NCBI GenBank assembly: GCA_022316685.1
Contig: JAKJHU010000067.1
Coordinates: forward strand, 2,552,501 to 2,616,500
Length of the DNA stretch: 64,000 nt
DNA from: Progne subis subis
Lineage: Eukaryota; Chordata; Aves; Passeriformes; Hirundinidae
Direction of reading: 5' to 3'
A program made the position numbers and the translations under genes. Shown piece by piece: positions 13,266 to 24,304 of the stretch (the stretch's first letter is position 1; each line of letters starts with the position of its first letter). The notes beneath the pieces are model-generated. The model was not told the DNA's origin, searched no databases, and saw only the letters and a program-made list of their open reading frames with translations.

Positions 13266-13270
13266 CCAGG

Positions 13271-15015
13271 TGTAGTGGTTTCATGTTCACCAAGTTTTGG
13301 TTGCTAAATTTAGTGTAGTGATCTTTGTGTTTATTCTCTTTTTCAGGGGAGATCAGGAGAAAGAAAAGCAGGCTTAAGCTTAAAAATAAAGAAATAGGTT
13401 TATTAATACACACTAAAAAGAAGGGAAAAGTTGGGTAAAAAATTTAAAAAGAAAAGAGAATGAAACTTCAAAACACTCTTCCTTCCCCCTGCAAACTGTT
13501 AACCTTCCTACAAAACAACATAGAGAGACACAACCTGTGATTTTCAGTCAGTTTCACCATTTAAACATACTCTTTCATCACTCTGGGAGAGGAGTCTCTT
13601 TAGAGTCTTATGGAGACACTTGCCATAAGACTACAACAGTCTCGTGGTTCCCAAGGTCACAAATCCTCAACCACCTGGAATTTTTGCAGATTGTACAGTC
13701 CCACCCATTAGCAGCCTTTCCCCTGGCTACTCATGGGCCTCTCAGTGTATTTGGGGTACTGTTTAAGAATGCTTATTCTAGTACAAAACAAGGATTCTCT
13801 TCTTCTATCTCTAAAATTGTCTGTATCTCAAATGAAATAGAGACCTCCTTTTACCCCAGGAGCCGAAGGCTTCAAATCACTTTCTAAAATCATCTTTGTC
13901 TCAAAGGCTGATACCTCTCTTTAACGCAGGAGTGAGGGCTTTGAGATTCTCACTTAAATCACAGTCATATCAGTCCCCAATTTTGATTAGAACCAGCATC
14001 CCCCCAAACAACATTAAGATGTTACAAGGAACAGTCTATTTTCCCATAATTTACCCCAGAGAAGTCCGGTTAAAAAAGTTCATTTCTTTGATCCCATTGT
14101 CCAATAATATTATCAGTTCTTTCACTCTTGCTCCACTGACTTCATGCAGTGTCTTTTCTACATCCACTCTGTCTCTTCTTCTCTCTCTCAGGGAAGGGTT
14201 AGGCCATGGAAGCTTCATGTTGCCAGGAAAGGGTTAAATCAGCCCAGCCCTGCAGTGGCCATGTGCTCTCTGTGCCAGGCTGCAGGGCTGTAGACACACA
14301 AAGCCATGCTGATGGAGGAGGCTGGTGAATGTCCTCCTTTCCACCCCTCGGTCTCATGTAGTGTGGCTCAGCTCGAAGTTGTTATAAAGCTGCAGGTTTT
14401 CTTTCTCTGCTGCCAGTGGCTACTAAGCCGGGCCATGGCTTGGCCCCCTCTGCCGTGGTCCCGGGTACGAGGCCAGCACTGCCGAGCTGCAGCCTCCCCT
14501 CTCCCCTGCTGGCAGCCGGGGAAAGGGGCTCAGCCGGGGGAAAGGGGCTCAGCCCTGGGGAAAGGGGCTCAGCCCTGGGGAAAGGGGGCTCAGCTGGGGG
14601 AAAGGGGTTCAGCTGGGGGAAAGGGGCTCAGCCGGGGAAAGGGGCTCAGCCGGGGGAAAGGGGCTCAGCCAGCCCGGGCCGCTCCCCGTGTGGGCAGCAG
14701 CTCCTGGAAGCCTGTCCGGGCCTGACCCAGCTGCCCAGAGAGCAGTGGGGCCTGAGCCGGGCCCTCCTCTGCTGCCCATGATGTCACCTTGTGGCCAGCC
14801 CGGAAGGAAGAGAGTGACCTGCAGGAAATCAGGGTTTATGTATGGGTACTGCCCAAAGTCACATTTGAGATCCTCAGTGGCCAAAACAGATGCCAATATC
14901 CCAACTAACCTTCTGATAGGTCCCTGTCCTTTCTAAAGCATTTCCCAGGTCCTGACAGGGAAAAACATTCCACATTTCTCCATAACTAAAAACTAAACTG
15001 TGCCAACCCATGACA
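13271..15015 (-). mobile_element. 1745-bp solo LTR with perfect 5-bp TSD
   Basis: The element has TG...CA ends; on the minus strand it reads TGTCATGGGTTGGCACAG ... GAAACCACTACA. It is flanked on both sides by ccagg (13266-13270 and 15016-15020). A 5-bp duplication is the class III/ERVL pattern. A polyadenylation signal AATAAA in sense orientation is at 13399-13404. The middle is GC-rich and carries an 18-21 bp minisatellite (14515-14667). There is no internal retroviral sequence, so this is an LTR left by recombination between the two LTRs of a provirus. The length is large for a retroviral LTR. The 113-139 codon open frames inside it differ in every frame and show no domain. Confidence 0.88.
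14515..14667. repeat. GC-rich minisatellite, 8 units of 18-21 bp
   Basis: Eight tandem units of the form gccgggg(g)aaaggggctca, with variants gccctgggg and gctggggg. It lies inside the solo LTR, in what would be its U3. The G runs on the + strand are close enough together to allow a G-quadruplex. It gives long but meaningless open frames rich in Gly, Ala and Ser. Confidence 0.95.
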
Positions 15016-15020
15016 CCAGG

Positions 15021-17503
15021 AAATTAAAATATTTTGCTGTAACATTTTATCTTAATTTCCAGGAGTACAGTATCAAAGTTTCATTATAACTGTATTGTTC
15101 CAATATGTATTAAATAGAGTATAATTCAGTGATGAATACAAATGGGAATTTAAGACTTAATCCAAACAAAATCCCCCAGCAAGATAAACTGAATATTTCC
15201 TTCACAGAAAAAGAATAAATAGATACTTTTAGCATTCTATCCCAGTTTAAAATGAAGGAGCATCTTAATACCTCATACTGTAGTGCTGAATGTAAATTTT
15301 GCATTCCAGTCAGCTCAACCATGGCATTTCTTTTAAAAGCCTGTAGATTTTCTAACTAGGACTGTTCTATCAAGAATCTAAAATTTTACATTTGGAAAAA
15401 GGAGAATAAATCAAACTGAGAGAGAACCTGGCAATGTTTTTTATCTCCTTGCAAGTTACAAGTGATAGCATTTCTTCAGAACAGCTGGAATAAACCAGTT
15501 TTAGTTTTTGGCATCAAGAGTTGTACACTTTAAATAACTCTTGTTTCGGTTTTCCACAAGTTAAAGGTAATCTAACAGACTTGCAGCTGTACAATGATGG
15601 AATCATTAAACAAGCCTGCTTTTTTTTTTTTTTTTTCCCAAACTGTGACCTTCAAATCAGTGGGAATTGGGTTATACCCTCGATCAAGCCAAAAATGTAT
15701 AAACATTTCAGAGGATGCTGCAGTGTCACATTTTGTAAAATAAGTGGAAATTAGCTTCAAGATGGCAGTTTGGGAGTTGAAAGTTTGAGTAAAATTAGGA
15801 ATTTTCAGCTAAGTATTTTTACTGGGGTAATTCAGTAGTTAGCATCACTGCTTAAGAGCTTCATGGAACATTTTTGACTTTGTAATATCTTTTTATTTTA
15901 TGTGATTAAAAGGGAGTCTTTAATTTGTGACATCTCAGGAGTATTGTATTTACCCACTTAAGGTCGAATAGATAATTCTGTGTATGAGTCAGGGTGAAAA
16001 GGAAAGTATTTGTGGGATTTTTTTCCTTTCTTTTCTATAATCTTCCTACTACATGAACTCTTCTTGATTCAATAATGACATTTGGTGGTAATCCCAGAGG
16101 AGTAATAATTTTGCCTGAAGACTAAACTGAGTGAGTGGTGATCTCCCTTGCTGTCAATGACCTATAGATGACATTTTGTACCTAATTAAATAGATTTCTT
16201 TCTTTTGAAGGAAATGGCGAATTGTGCATAATTAGAAAAGGCATCAAAGTTGGAGCTGTTGGCTCATTAATCTAATGGAGCTAGCCTGTGGCACTTAAAG
16301 ACCATTTGTATTGCTCGTGATGTTTGTGCTATTTTATGAGCAATTAGAACTCTATATAAGACTGATTCTCTGGATAGTTTTCATTTTTCTCACACTCAAA
16401 GAAAATATTTAGATTAGTTTAGGATATAGTACAAGCTATAACCTCTAACACTCATAAACATTCAGATATTAATGATTTACCACATGGGTTAAATTACTTG
16501 GAATCTAACAATGACTTTTCATTTTCCCAGGCCAAACAAAGAACAGGAAAAACCTTTCACAGAACTGTAGAACTTATAAAGAATAAATTTTTAAAAATCA
16601 AGGAAATGACAAGTTCTGTGATGCATTTTTGGTGAATTTTTTTTGGGTTTTTTTTTTTTTTAGGATGAGTGATCATATCAATATTTTATACACAAGTCCT
16701 TTTGTGTATAAGTAAAAAGGGTACTGTGTTTATTTATCTTTCTTCTAGGTTGCTTAGTAATAATTAAATTTTCTATATTAACTTTTTTTTTTTAAATATA
16801 TCCAAATATTTAAGAAATATTGAATTTTTATAAAGGAGATTCATTTGCAGCCTTTTTGGAGCCAGTACATTCTCAATGCAAGTGTTCCAGAAGTTTAAAT
16901 TTCACTTTCCACCTACAACTTGCCAGATTGGTCTATAATCCCTGCTAATTATTTCTCTAGGGAGTCTGACTACTTCAGCTTTGCTAGGATTTGTTCCTGT
17001 AGAATGCTTGGTTGTTCCTTACTATAGCAGTGCTTCACAGAAAAAAAATCCATGAAAGCTGAAACATACATTATCATGCTATGTAATGTGCTTAAAAGAC
17101 ATCCAGCAACAGCTTGGGAAAATTAGACACCACTGATAGTTTTATATTCTAATTTATACTAAACCATTTTTTGTATGCCTAAGCTGTTCAACATACATAT
17201 ATTGATATGAGCATAAACATATTTTTATGTGCACATCTTGCATATGCTATAGCCAAAGAAGCATATATTTTCACCAAAAGAAAAGGGCTGGCCAAATATT
17301 AATTTTAATTAAAATTTGTCTTTTGTCCTTCATCTCTTTTGTACAGTTTTACTTCACCAAAAATACAAACTCTACTAAGAGGCTTTACATACAAGTTCTT
17401 GCTGAATCCAAGATTTTGGAAATCTTGTGGTTTATGAATTTGTTTTTAAATCTTAATTGTGACACCTAAAATTCCCCCAGGCTACATAACAACCATATAA
17501 CTG
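15021..17503. other. AT-rich non-coding DNA, possible conserved element
   Basis: No coding exon recognised. T runs occur at about 15621-15637, 16648-16661 and 16783-16792. The block at about 16195-16370 is compositionally complex and ATTA-rich (ggctcattaatctaatgg, then tatgagcaattagaac). It resembles conserved non-coding sequence; this is inference without alignment. Confidence 0.55.
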
Positions 17504-18080
17504 TATAGAATCACTGAATTTTTAAGGTTGGCAAAGACTTTTAGGATGAAGTCCAACAGTTAACTCCTAACACTGCCAATGCTACCACTGAATTATGTCC
17601 CTCATTGCCACATCCACATATCATTTAAACACCTGGGCAGTGAGGATTCAACTTCCCTGGACAGCCTATTCCAAAGCTAGGCAAACTTTTCTGTGAAGAA
17701 ATTTGTCCTAATATTCAATCTAAACATCCCTTGGAGCAACTTGAGGTAGTTTCCTTGTCCTGCCACTTGTCACCTGAGAGAGGAGCCCAACCACCACCTG
17801 GCTACACCCTCCTATCAGGCAGTTGTAGAGAATTATAAGGTCTCCCCTGAGCCTCCTTTCCTCCAGAGTTAACAAGCCCAGCTCCCTCAGCTGTTGCTCG
17901 TAAGGCTTGTGCTCCCTTCACCAGCTTTATTGCCCTTGTCTGGACAAGTTCTATTTCAATGTTCCTCTTGTAGTGAGGGGCCCAAATCTGAACACAGGAT
18001 TCAAGGTACAGCCACACTAGTGTGTATTACAAGGGAGTTAATACTGTCCTAGTCCTGCTGGCCATGCTATTTCTGTTATA
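17504..18080 (-). mobile_element. CR1 LINE 3' fragment with ORF2 tail, minus strand
   Basis: The + strand starts with a decayed CR1 3' end (tagaatcactgaatttttaa, ggttggcaaagac) and continues through the reversed 3' UTR (ttccctggacagcctattcc, tgtgaagaaatttgtcctaa). It then enters the end of ORF2, where the minus strand at 17802-18017 still reads as a fragment resembling the C-terminal part of the reverse-transcriptase protein (VQIWAPHYKRNIE, then [10 protein letters not shown]). The reading frame is cut short and truncated at its 5' side near 18080, so the copy is dead. Several substitutions suggest an old insertion. Confidence 0.92.
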
Positions 18081-18329
18081 ACATATTTTGGTATGATTAT
18101 AATTTGTTCTGGGCTATACACGATAGTCATAAAAAGTAGAGACTTAGATGTTAATCTTTGTTTTCCACTAAGACTGTAGCTTAGAAATCAATAACCCAGA
18201 CTCTTCCTGTTTGAGCTAGCGGACATTCTAAGACCAAGGCGCTGTAAGTAGTCTTTCCTCCCTGTTACTTTAGCCATTCCTCATTGATTCATTTATGCTA
18301 ATTTGCTGGTTCTCAATTCATCTCCTTTC

Positions 18330-19124
18330 ACCAAGGTCAGTGAAGAAGAGGAGGAAGAGGTCCTCCAGACATGGGAACAGAGATTCCCCTGTGGCCTGTG
18401 CTGCAGACCATGGTGAGTCAGGTTGTGCCCCTACAGCCCATGGAGGTTCACTGCAGAGATCATTGTACTTGCAGCACAGAGAGGAGACCCACACCAGAAC
18501 AGGTGGATGCCCAAAAGAGGACTGTGACACCATGGGAAACCCATGATGGAGCAGGCTCCCTGGTAGGACTTTTGACCCCTCAGGGGACGACCCACACTGG
18601 GGAAACTTGTTCCTTTAGGACTGCGTCCTGTAGAAAGGCACCCATGTTGGAGTAGTACATGCAGAACTGCAGCCTGTGGAAAGAACTCACACTGAGGAGT
18701 TTTGTGGAGAACTGTATCTCATGGGACAGATTCCATGATGGAGCAGGGGAAGGACTCCTCTTCCTGTGCAGTGACAGAAATAACCTTTGATGAACTGACC
18801 ATAACTCTTATTCCCTGTCTCCCTGCATGGCTGTGAGGGAGAATGTAGAGCCCGGGAAAGTGGGGTGGGGAGAAAGTGTTTACAAGATCAAGATTTGTTT
18901 TACTTCTCATTATCCTGCTCTGATTTTGATTGGTAGTAAATCCAGTTAATATCCCCAAGCTGAGTCTATTTTGTCCATGACAGTAACTGGTGAGTGAGCT
19001 CTCCCTGCTCTTATCTCAACTCTTGAATAGTTTGTTATATTTTCTCACCCATGTCCAGTTGTGGAAAGGATTGATAGAGTGGCTTTGGTGGGTACTTCCA
19101 TCCAGCCACTGTCAACCCACCACA
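18330..19124 (+). mobile_element. avian LTR with ~50-bp internal repeats, + strand
   Basis: The 3' end is distinctive: ggtagtaaatccagttaat, then gtgatagagt-like gttgatagagtggctttgg and a terminal ccactgtcaacccaccaca at 19106-19124. The upstream part is a series of imperfect ~50-bp units built on 'ctg..cctgtgg/gaaagg..ccca..ctggagcag' (18400-18750). A variant polyadenylation signal AGTAAA is at 18935-18940. I recall this as an avian LTR family, probably ERVL, but cannot name it with certainty. The 5' border near 18330 is approximate: the preceding 250 bases (18081-18329) show no clear homology. Confidence 0.65.
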
Positions 19125-19597
19125 AGCCCATCTTTGTTCTTTCATACAGTTTCATTCAAATTATTTTAGTTTATTAAATAATAACTAAATGACTAATCAT
19201 CAAGTTTCTCTCTATTGCTTGCTCAAAGGTTTTCTGAGAGAATTGACAAAACTAGAAGAAAATAAAAATAAATCCATGCACATCTTTGCCTTCTTGCACT
19301 TCAATATTTAACATCTCCCATTCTTCTCTTTCCTTTTCTTCTTTTTCCCCCATTCTCCCTTTTTTCGCCCCCAGCTGCTTTTTTTTTTTCCTTTTTTTTT
19401 TCTTCACCTTCCCTTTCCCGTTCTCTTTTTCCCTACCTTTCTCTGTTCTCAAGCAAAAATTCTGTTTTCAGTCTAAAAGTGGTTTCCCAGTCTGATTTGA
19501 ATGCCTAGTAATGTGAAACAGTGCTCAGTAGTTACAGGCTACTTATTTTAATGAAATGGTAAAATATATGTGTATGTAAAATGCATATGTAGTAAAC
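19125..19597. other. non-coding DNA with polypyrimidine tract
   Basis: No gene recognised. The + strand is almost pure C/T from about 19317 to 19445, giving Phe/Ser/Pro-rich and Lys/Glu-rich chance frames on the two strands. A polypyrimidine-polypurine tract of this length can form triplex DNA. Confidence 0.7.
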
Positions 19598-20268
19598 TGC
19601 CAGCAGTATCTGTTTCCTTCAGTGTCCCCTTCATTCAGGTGGTTTCAGGGTCTTTTTTCCCCCCTGCACAGCTCCAAGCCAAGCCGAAGGAAGAGACGGA
19701 GTCTTCCGGTTTAGTTTTTTCAAGGTTGCATTTTTCGTTTGTTTCTTATCTTACAAATTTCTCACAGTCCAACAAGATGTTCGCAGCTGCATGGACTTCT
19801 CACATCTCCCCCCGAGCTGGGCAGTCCTTAATCTTTTATACTAATTACTACGTGTTTGTTATTTACTATTTCTTACCAATGTCTATCACTATTACTGAAA
19901 AGGTCATCTTTACTCTGACCCAATCCTCACTAACTACTTTGTGCCAACGTCACTGCATGAAATGGAGTGAGGGAAGGAGAAGGAAGAAGAAGGAGACAAC
20001 GCCCCAGATTCTCCATCTTGTCCCCATTCACTCCAATGCTATGAACCTAAAATTATTGTTTTTTCACTCTATGATAAACTAAACAACTATTTTTCACACT
20101 CCTATGATCTGCAAACCCTCTCTCAGTTTAGGAAGTTTTTCCCATGGACTGAGATCAAAGCCAGTGTCTCTCTGAGCTCTGGGCTGGGGTCTCAGAGCCC
20201 CCTGCCCAGGTCCCTGACCCTCCTGGGCAACAAAACGAATGCCCTGGACTCCAACACTTCAGGCTGCA
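19598..20268 (-). mobile_element. ERVK-like solo LTR, minus strand
   Basis: On the minus strand it runs TGCAGCCTGAAGTGTTGGAG ... ATACTGCTGGCA with TG...CA ends, 671 bp. A TATA box (TATAAAAG) is present at about 19833-19840 on the minus strand. The polyadenylation region reads AAGAAACAAACG, which may be a mutated AATAAA. The flanks are gtaaac (19592-19597) and gtaact (20269-20274), a 6-bp duplication with one mismatch, the size expected for ERVK. A 170-codon open frame on the + strand is antisense to the LTR and has no domain. Confidence 0.8.
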
Positions 20269-21424
20269 GTAACTCCTCTTAGAATTGTCTTTTGTCCTAA
20301 ATCTCTCTTCAGTCTTTGAGCTGCTCCTGAGCATCAGTCTCTTGTGGATGTAAATAATTGATGACTCATTAACAGACTGGTACCAACAAGTGTATTTTAC
20401 AAAGGAACAGAACTGAAAACTTTGCTCCTTGCTATTGACATTTACATATAGCAGTAACGATATTGAAATAGGTCAAGGTATTTTTGGTGTGAACAGATCT
20501 TTATGCCATAGTTCATTCTGTGTTCCTACTGCAAACTTCTTAAATGTACCTTTACCAGTGTCTTGAATGACATCTCCTGGAGAAAGTTAACATGGTCTTT
20601 CCCAGTAATTTGCTAGTGAACTCTGACAAGAGATTTGTAGATTCCATTCCTGCAATTCTGCTTTTGGAAATAGGAGATTTATGCAGCAAATTTATTTCCT
20701 TTTCAAGTAAAGCTGAATCAAGATACACAGATTTTCTTCCCCTCACAATAGTGCTGGCTGAGTGGACTCAAAGCGCTTGTCTGGCGACATAGTAACAACC
20801 ATAAAATAGTGTAACATTTTGTCCTTATATCTTTTGACTGGATGTCTCAGGAGAACTATGTAACCTTACTGTTCTTCAGTGGCACTGGGCTAAATCAAAA
20901 GCAACTACAAAAACACACAGAGCAGAGCATGGCAAAACTTTCCAAGGAAAAATCAGGCCAATGCTCTATGAAGAATGAACAGATGATATTAATGTAATCT
21001 GGAAGAAAGAGATGATTTATTCCCATGCTTTGATCTCCTGAACTCTCTGGTTGTGCCTTTCTGAATTATGCAGTGCACAGTAAAACTATTGCAGCATGGT
21101 TTAGAGCTAGAAATGGGATTAAATAAACATGCTGCTAGGAATAATGTAAACTCCAGCAACTAGGTTAGCTAAACTAAAACAAACTTTGATATTTCACTAC
21201 TTTGCACCAAGGACATGCACGTAAGGTGAGAATTGGTAACAGGACAGTTCTTCAATTTCATGTGCTCACAGAAAGCAAAAGTAGGTTTAAAAAAAAAAAA
21301 ATCATTAATCTCTCAACTGGTCTCTTAGATTTCAATTTTATTTTATTGATCATGAACCTAGATATAAATTATTTCAAGAAAAATATGATTGATTGTTTTA
21401 TTTAACTGTTTCTATTCTTTTCAC
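20269..21424. other. AT-rich non-coding DNA
   Basis: No exon, RNA gene or repeat recognised beyond a short A run at about 21290. Confidence 0.6.
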
Positions 21425-21506
21425 AGAGCTGTTGCATACTGCTACTGAAGGACTAGATGGTCTCCAGACATCCTGTCCAGACTCAAGAATTCTGTGATTT
21501 TGTGGG
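21425..21506 (+). mobile_element. CR1 LINE 3' tip, + strand
   Basis: A short fragment holding the CR1 3' terminal block in forward orientation: aaggactagatggtctccag, then ctcaagaattctgtgatttt. CR1 copies are usually 5'-truncated; this one retains about 80 bases and runs into an (AAAAC)n tract. Confidence 0.8.
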
Positions 21507-21512
21507 GGGGGG

Positions 21513-21518
21513 AAAACA

Positions 21519-21551
<33 letters not shown>

Positions 21552-21559
21552 AAAAAAAT
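21513..21559. repeat. (AAAAC)n microsatellite
   Basis: AAAAC units followed by an A run, immediately after a run of nine G and the CR1 3' tip. Confidence 0.9.
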
Positions 21560-23072
21560 AAAAACCACCACAACAACACCACTAGGCAAGCCTGAGATAT
21601 GAAGAAGATATATATAGTTATATTAGCAAGTAGGTGGAACTGAAGGAGGAAGAAAATATTAGTGCAATAACCCTTAAATTATCAAGCGAATTCTTGTAAT
21701 AAAATCTTTCTTCCTCTCCCCCAAATGAAACCACAGTGATTATTCACCGGGCTATCACAAAGGAAAACTGGTCCTAGTCTATGTTTTGAACCCTTACTTC
21801 ACCCTACTCATAGTAAATGCTCTCATACAATAAATGGACCAAAGAGGAATTAGAAACTAAATCTTTGTTCATTACAAAACTCCAGAACATACATAGAGAC
21901 AACATTCAAATGAATCACATATATTTAGGTAACTCCACATAAGTGACAATATTCCTCAAACATCAAATAATTTTATTGAATAGTTTCTAAGACAAATAGA
22001 TGATCCTTCTGTAATTATCCAGACAGAATCACATGTACCAAATTAAAGAATTTTACATGCAGTGAACAATTGCCAAATTGTTGCAACTGATTCAATTTGC
22101 TTTTATGCTGTATCTGCTCCATTTATGTTACTGTGCAGCCACAGGATCAAGCCTGGTTTTTGATGTAGAAATGGATCAACTTTCATTTAAATGTGGCTCA
22201 TTTCTTGTAAAGCTTTTCAAATCGTTGCGTAGAAGATGAACTACTGAAATGAATTATTATTTAAAGTGATACTGTTAGTTAAATTCAGCATTTTAAAACA
22301 AGTCTGAGTCATCACTGCCTTCTATAATTTTTAATTTTGTTGTTTTCATGCCAGCCTGAGAGCACAATATGGACAATTTAAATTGTTTCAGATGTAGACA
22401 GCATAAATTGCCTTCAAAAAACCTTGCTGGTTAAGTGTAGTGTCAAAGCATACTATATTATAGCCTACTACAGTATAGTATTTATTTCTGAAAGCATATC
22501 AGAAGAAAATAATAGAGAGAAGTCTGGAATTCTCATTCATGTTGATTAAAAAAAAATATAATAGGAAATTTAAAGCAGACGTTGCAATTTTAATTATAAT
22601 GATTAAACAAAATGCATAACTTTAGGTTTCCAACTGAGGTTAACGTCTTCAAAACTGATGGTCCATCTACATCTCTCTATCTCCTACACTGATAACAAAG
22701 AAAAAAATATGTCTCTCACTTCTAGGTCCTCTAAATCAATCCTAAGTCATTCACATTTGGCTACAGAAGGAAAATATTAGATTGTGTGAGCATATCCATT
22801 CCCACTCTGTTTCCCTCTGTTCCCAGTCATCTATTTTTTAAAGTGCAATTTGAAAGTTCATTAAGATGATTCAAGATTTTACTTAAATAACAGTGTGTTT
22901 AAGTCATAGCAGGTTGGCTGAAAATTATAAAAAGCCTCAGAGAGTCAGGTACACAGGTTTAAACAAAAAGCACAAGATTTGGAGCCTAATAGCTTTGACT
23001 GACTTAGAAATTTCCAAGCATGATACTGGCAAATCCACTCACCAAAATCCATGAAAAACTATGCCAGTGCAC
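21560..23072. other. AT-rich non-coding DNA, possible conserved element
   Basis: No coding exon recognised. The segment at about 22030-22420 is repeat-free with AATT/ATTA and homeodomain-like motifs (aatttaaattg, ttatttaaagtgatac) and resembles a conserved non-coding element. A small palindrome (atactata ... tatagtat) lies at about 22451-22482. Confidence 0.5.
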
Positions 23073-23619
23073 TGGTCTTGCTAGGACAGGGTCAGTTTTC
23101 TCCATACATTTCATATGGTTCTATGTTTTGTATCTGAGACCAAAAGTGTCCTAATAACATACCAGTGTTCTAGTGTTTGCTGACAAGTGCACAGCATCAA
23201 GGCCTTTTCTCTGTCCCCCAGGGGATGCACAATCTGTTGTGGTGAGTCACAACCTGGCAGGTGACCTTAACTGAGCAAAGAGATGCTCCATACCACATAA
23301 TGTCATGCTCAGCAATAAAAAGGAAAAGAAAGGGGTTTGAGGGTTAATCATCTTTTGTTAGGGAACAGGAGGGGCATCATTCTACTTGTAGGAGGTAGTG
23401 AATTATTGTTTTTGCATCACTTATGCTTATTTCTCTTTTCTTCCGCTTACCATTCACTTTTTTTTTTTTTTTTTCCTCTCTCTTGACTTCCCAGTTCCTT
23501 GCTTTTACTCTACTTTTACTATTCCACTGTGGCATTTTACTGCTTCACTGGGGGCATGAGGAGAAAGTGAGCAACAGGCTATGTGGTGCTTAACTGCCCA
23601 TTAGGTTTAACCCAAAACA
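23073..23619 (+). mobile_element. ERVL-like LTR, full length, + strand
   Basis: It starts TGGTCTTGCTAGGACAGGG and ends GGTTTAACCCAAAACA. Internal landmarks match the family seen at 9908 on the other strand: the ataatgtcatgctcagcaat promoter-proximal block, the opening gtcagttttctccatac, and the terminal gagaaagtgagcaacaggct followed by tatgtggtgcttaactg. A T run interrupts it at about 23458-23474. Flanks (tgcac and gtcag) do not match. More diverged than the copy at 24305. Confidence 0.75.
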
Positions 23620-24304
23620 GTCAGCAAGTTTGAGGAATTACACAGGCTTAAAAATCAGAGATTTTTTTCAAAGGTACAGTTTTGTGTACTTATTTTTTCC
23701 TAATTTCAGAATTAATAAAAAAGTTTGGGTTGGCTTTTTTTGTTTTATGCTGTTTATTTTCTTCTGTTTTAGAAAATGAAATCAGATTGACAGCTGGAAC
23801 AATAGTTTTTCAATTCATGGAAACCAAGCATCAGATTGTCATGTGAATCTTTATAAACTATACCATGTATCAACAGATACAAAACAAGACTACACAATCT
23901 GACAATGCTGCAGCAACAAGAGCTGTCAGAATTATCAGTAAGAATAGAAATTCTCTCCTTATCTGAACAAAGAGCTGGTCAGGGGTGTGAGGAAGAACAC
24001 AGTTTTAAATCATGCTGCCAAATGCACCTTCCCACTGGGTTGCAGGATCCTCTTGAAAGCCTCACTCCACAGCAAACTGCTACTGAAGTACAGACTAGGA
24101 CTTTTCTTTCACCTTTCTAGTGTAAAGTATTCAAGACCCTTGGTGCCTTCAAAGAGCATTGCAGGCATTCAGCAAATTATCATCCCCAGCACATTTTGTC
24201 CAATTTCTATTACCAGCTCTCAAACAGTAAAAGAGATTTTGCAAGACAAGAACTACAATGAAGGCTGAGAAGTAGGAGCTGCACTCATATTGGCTCTTTC
24301 AGCA
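23620..24304. other. non-coding DNA between two LTRs
   Basis: About 690 bases lie between two copies of the same LTR family in opposite orientation. They do not look like retroviral internal sequence: no conserved protease, polymerase or primer-binding motif is seen. The two 71-93 codon frames here overlap in different frames and are unsupported. Confidence 0.55.

Noticed and set aside
14515..14667. Possible CRISPR-like array
   Set aside because: Units are contiguous with no spacers; it is a minisatellite in a eukaryotic LTR.
14306..14781. Overlapping 122- and 140-codon frames
   Set aside because: Produced by the minisatellite inside the 1745-bp LTR; several frames are open at once, as expected of a GC-rich repeat.
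19570..20082. 171-codon open frame on the + strand
   Set aside because: Antisense to an ERVK-like LTR, with biased composition and no domain.
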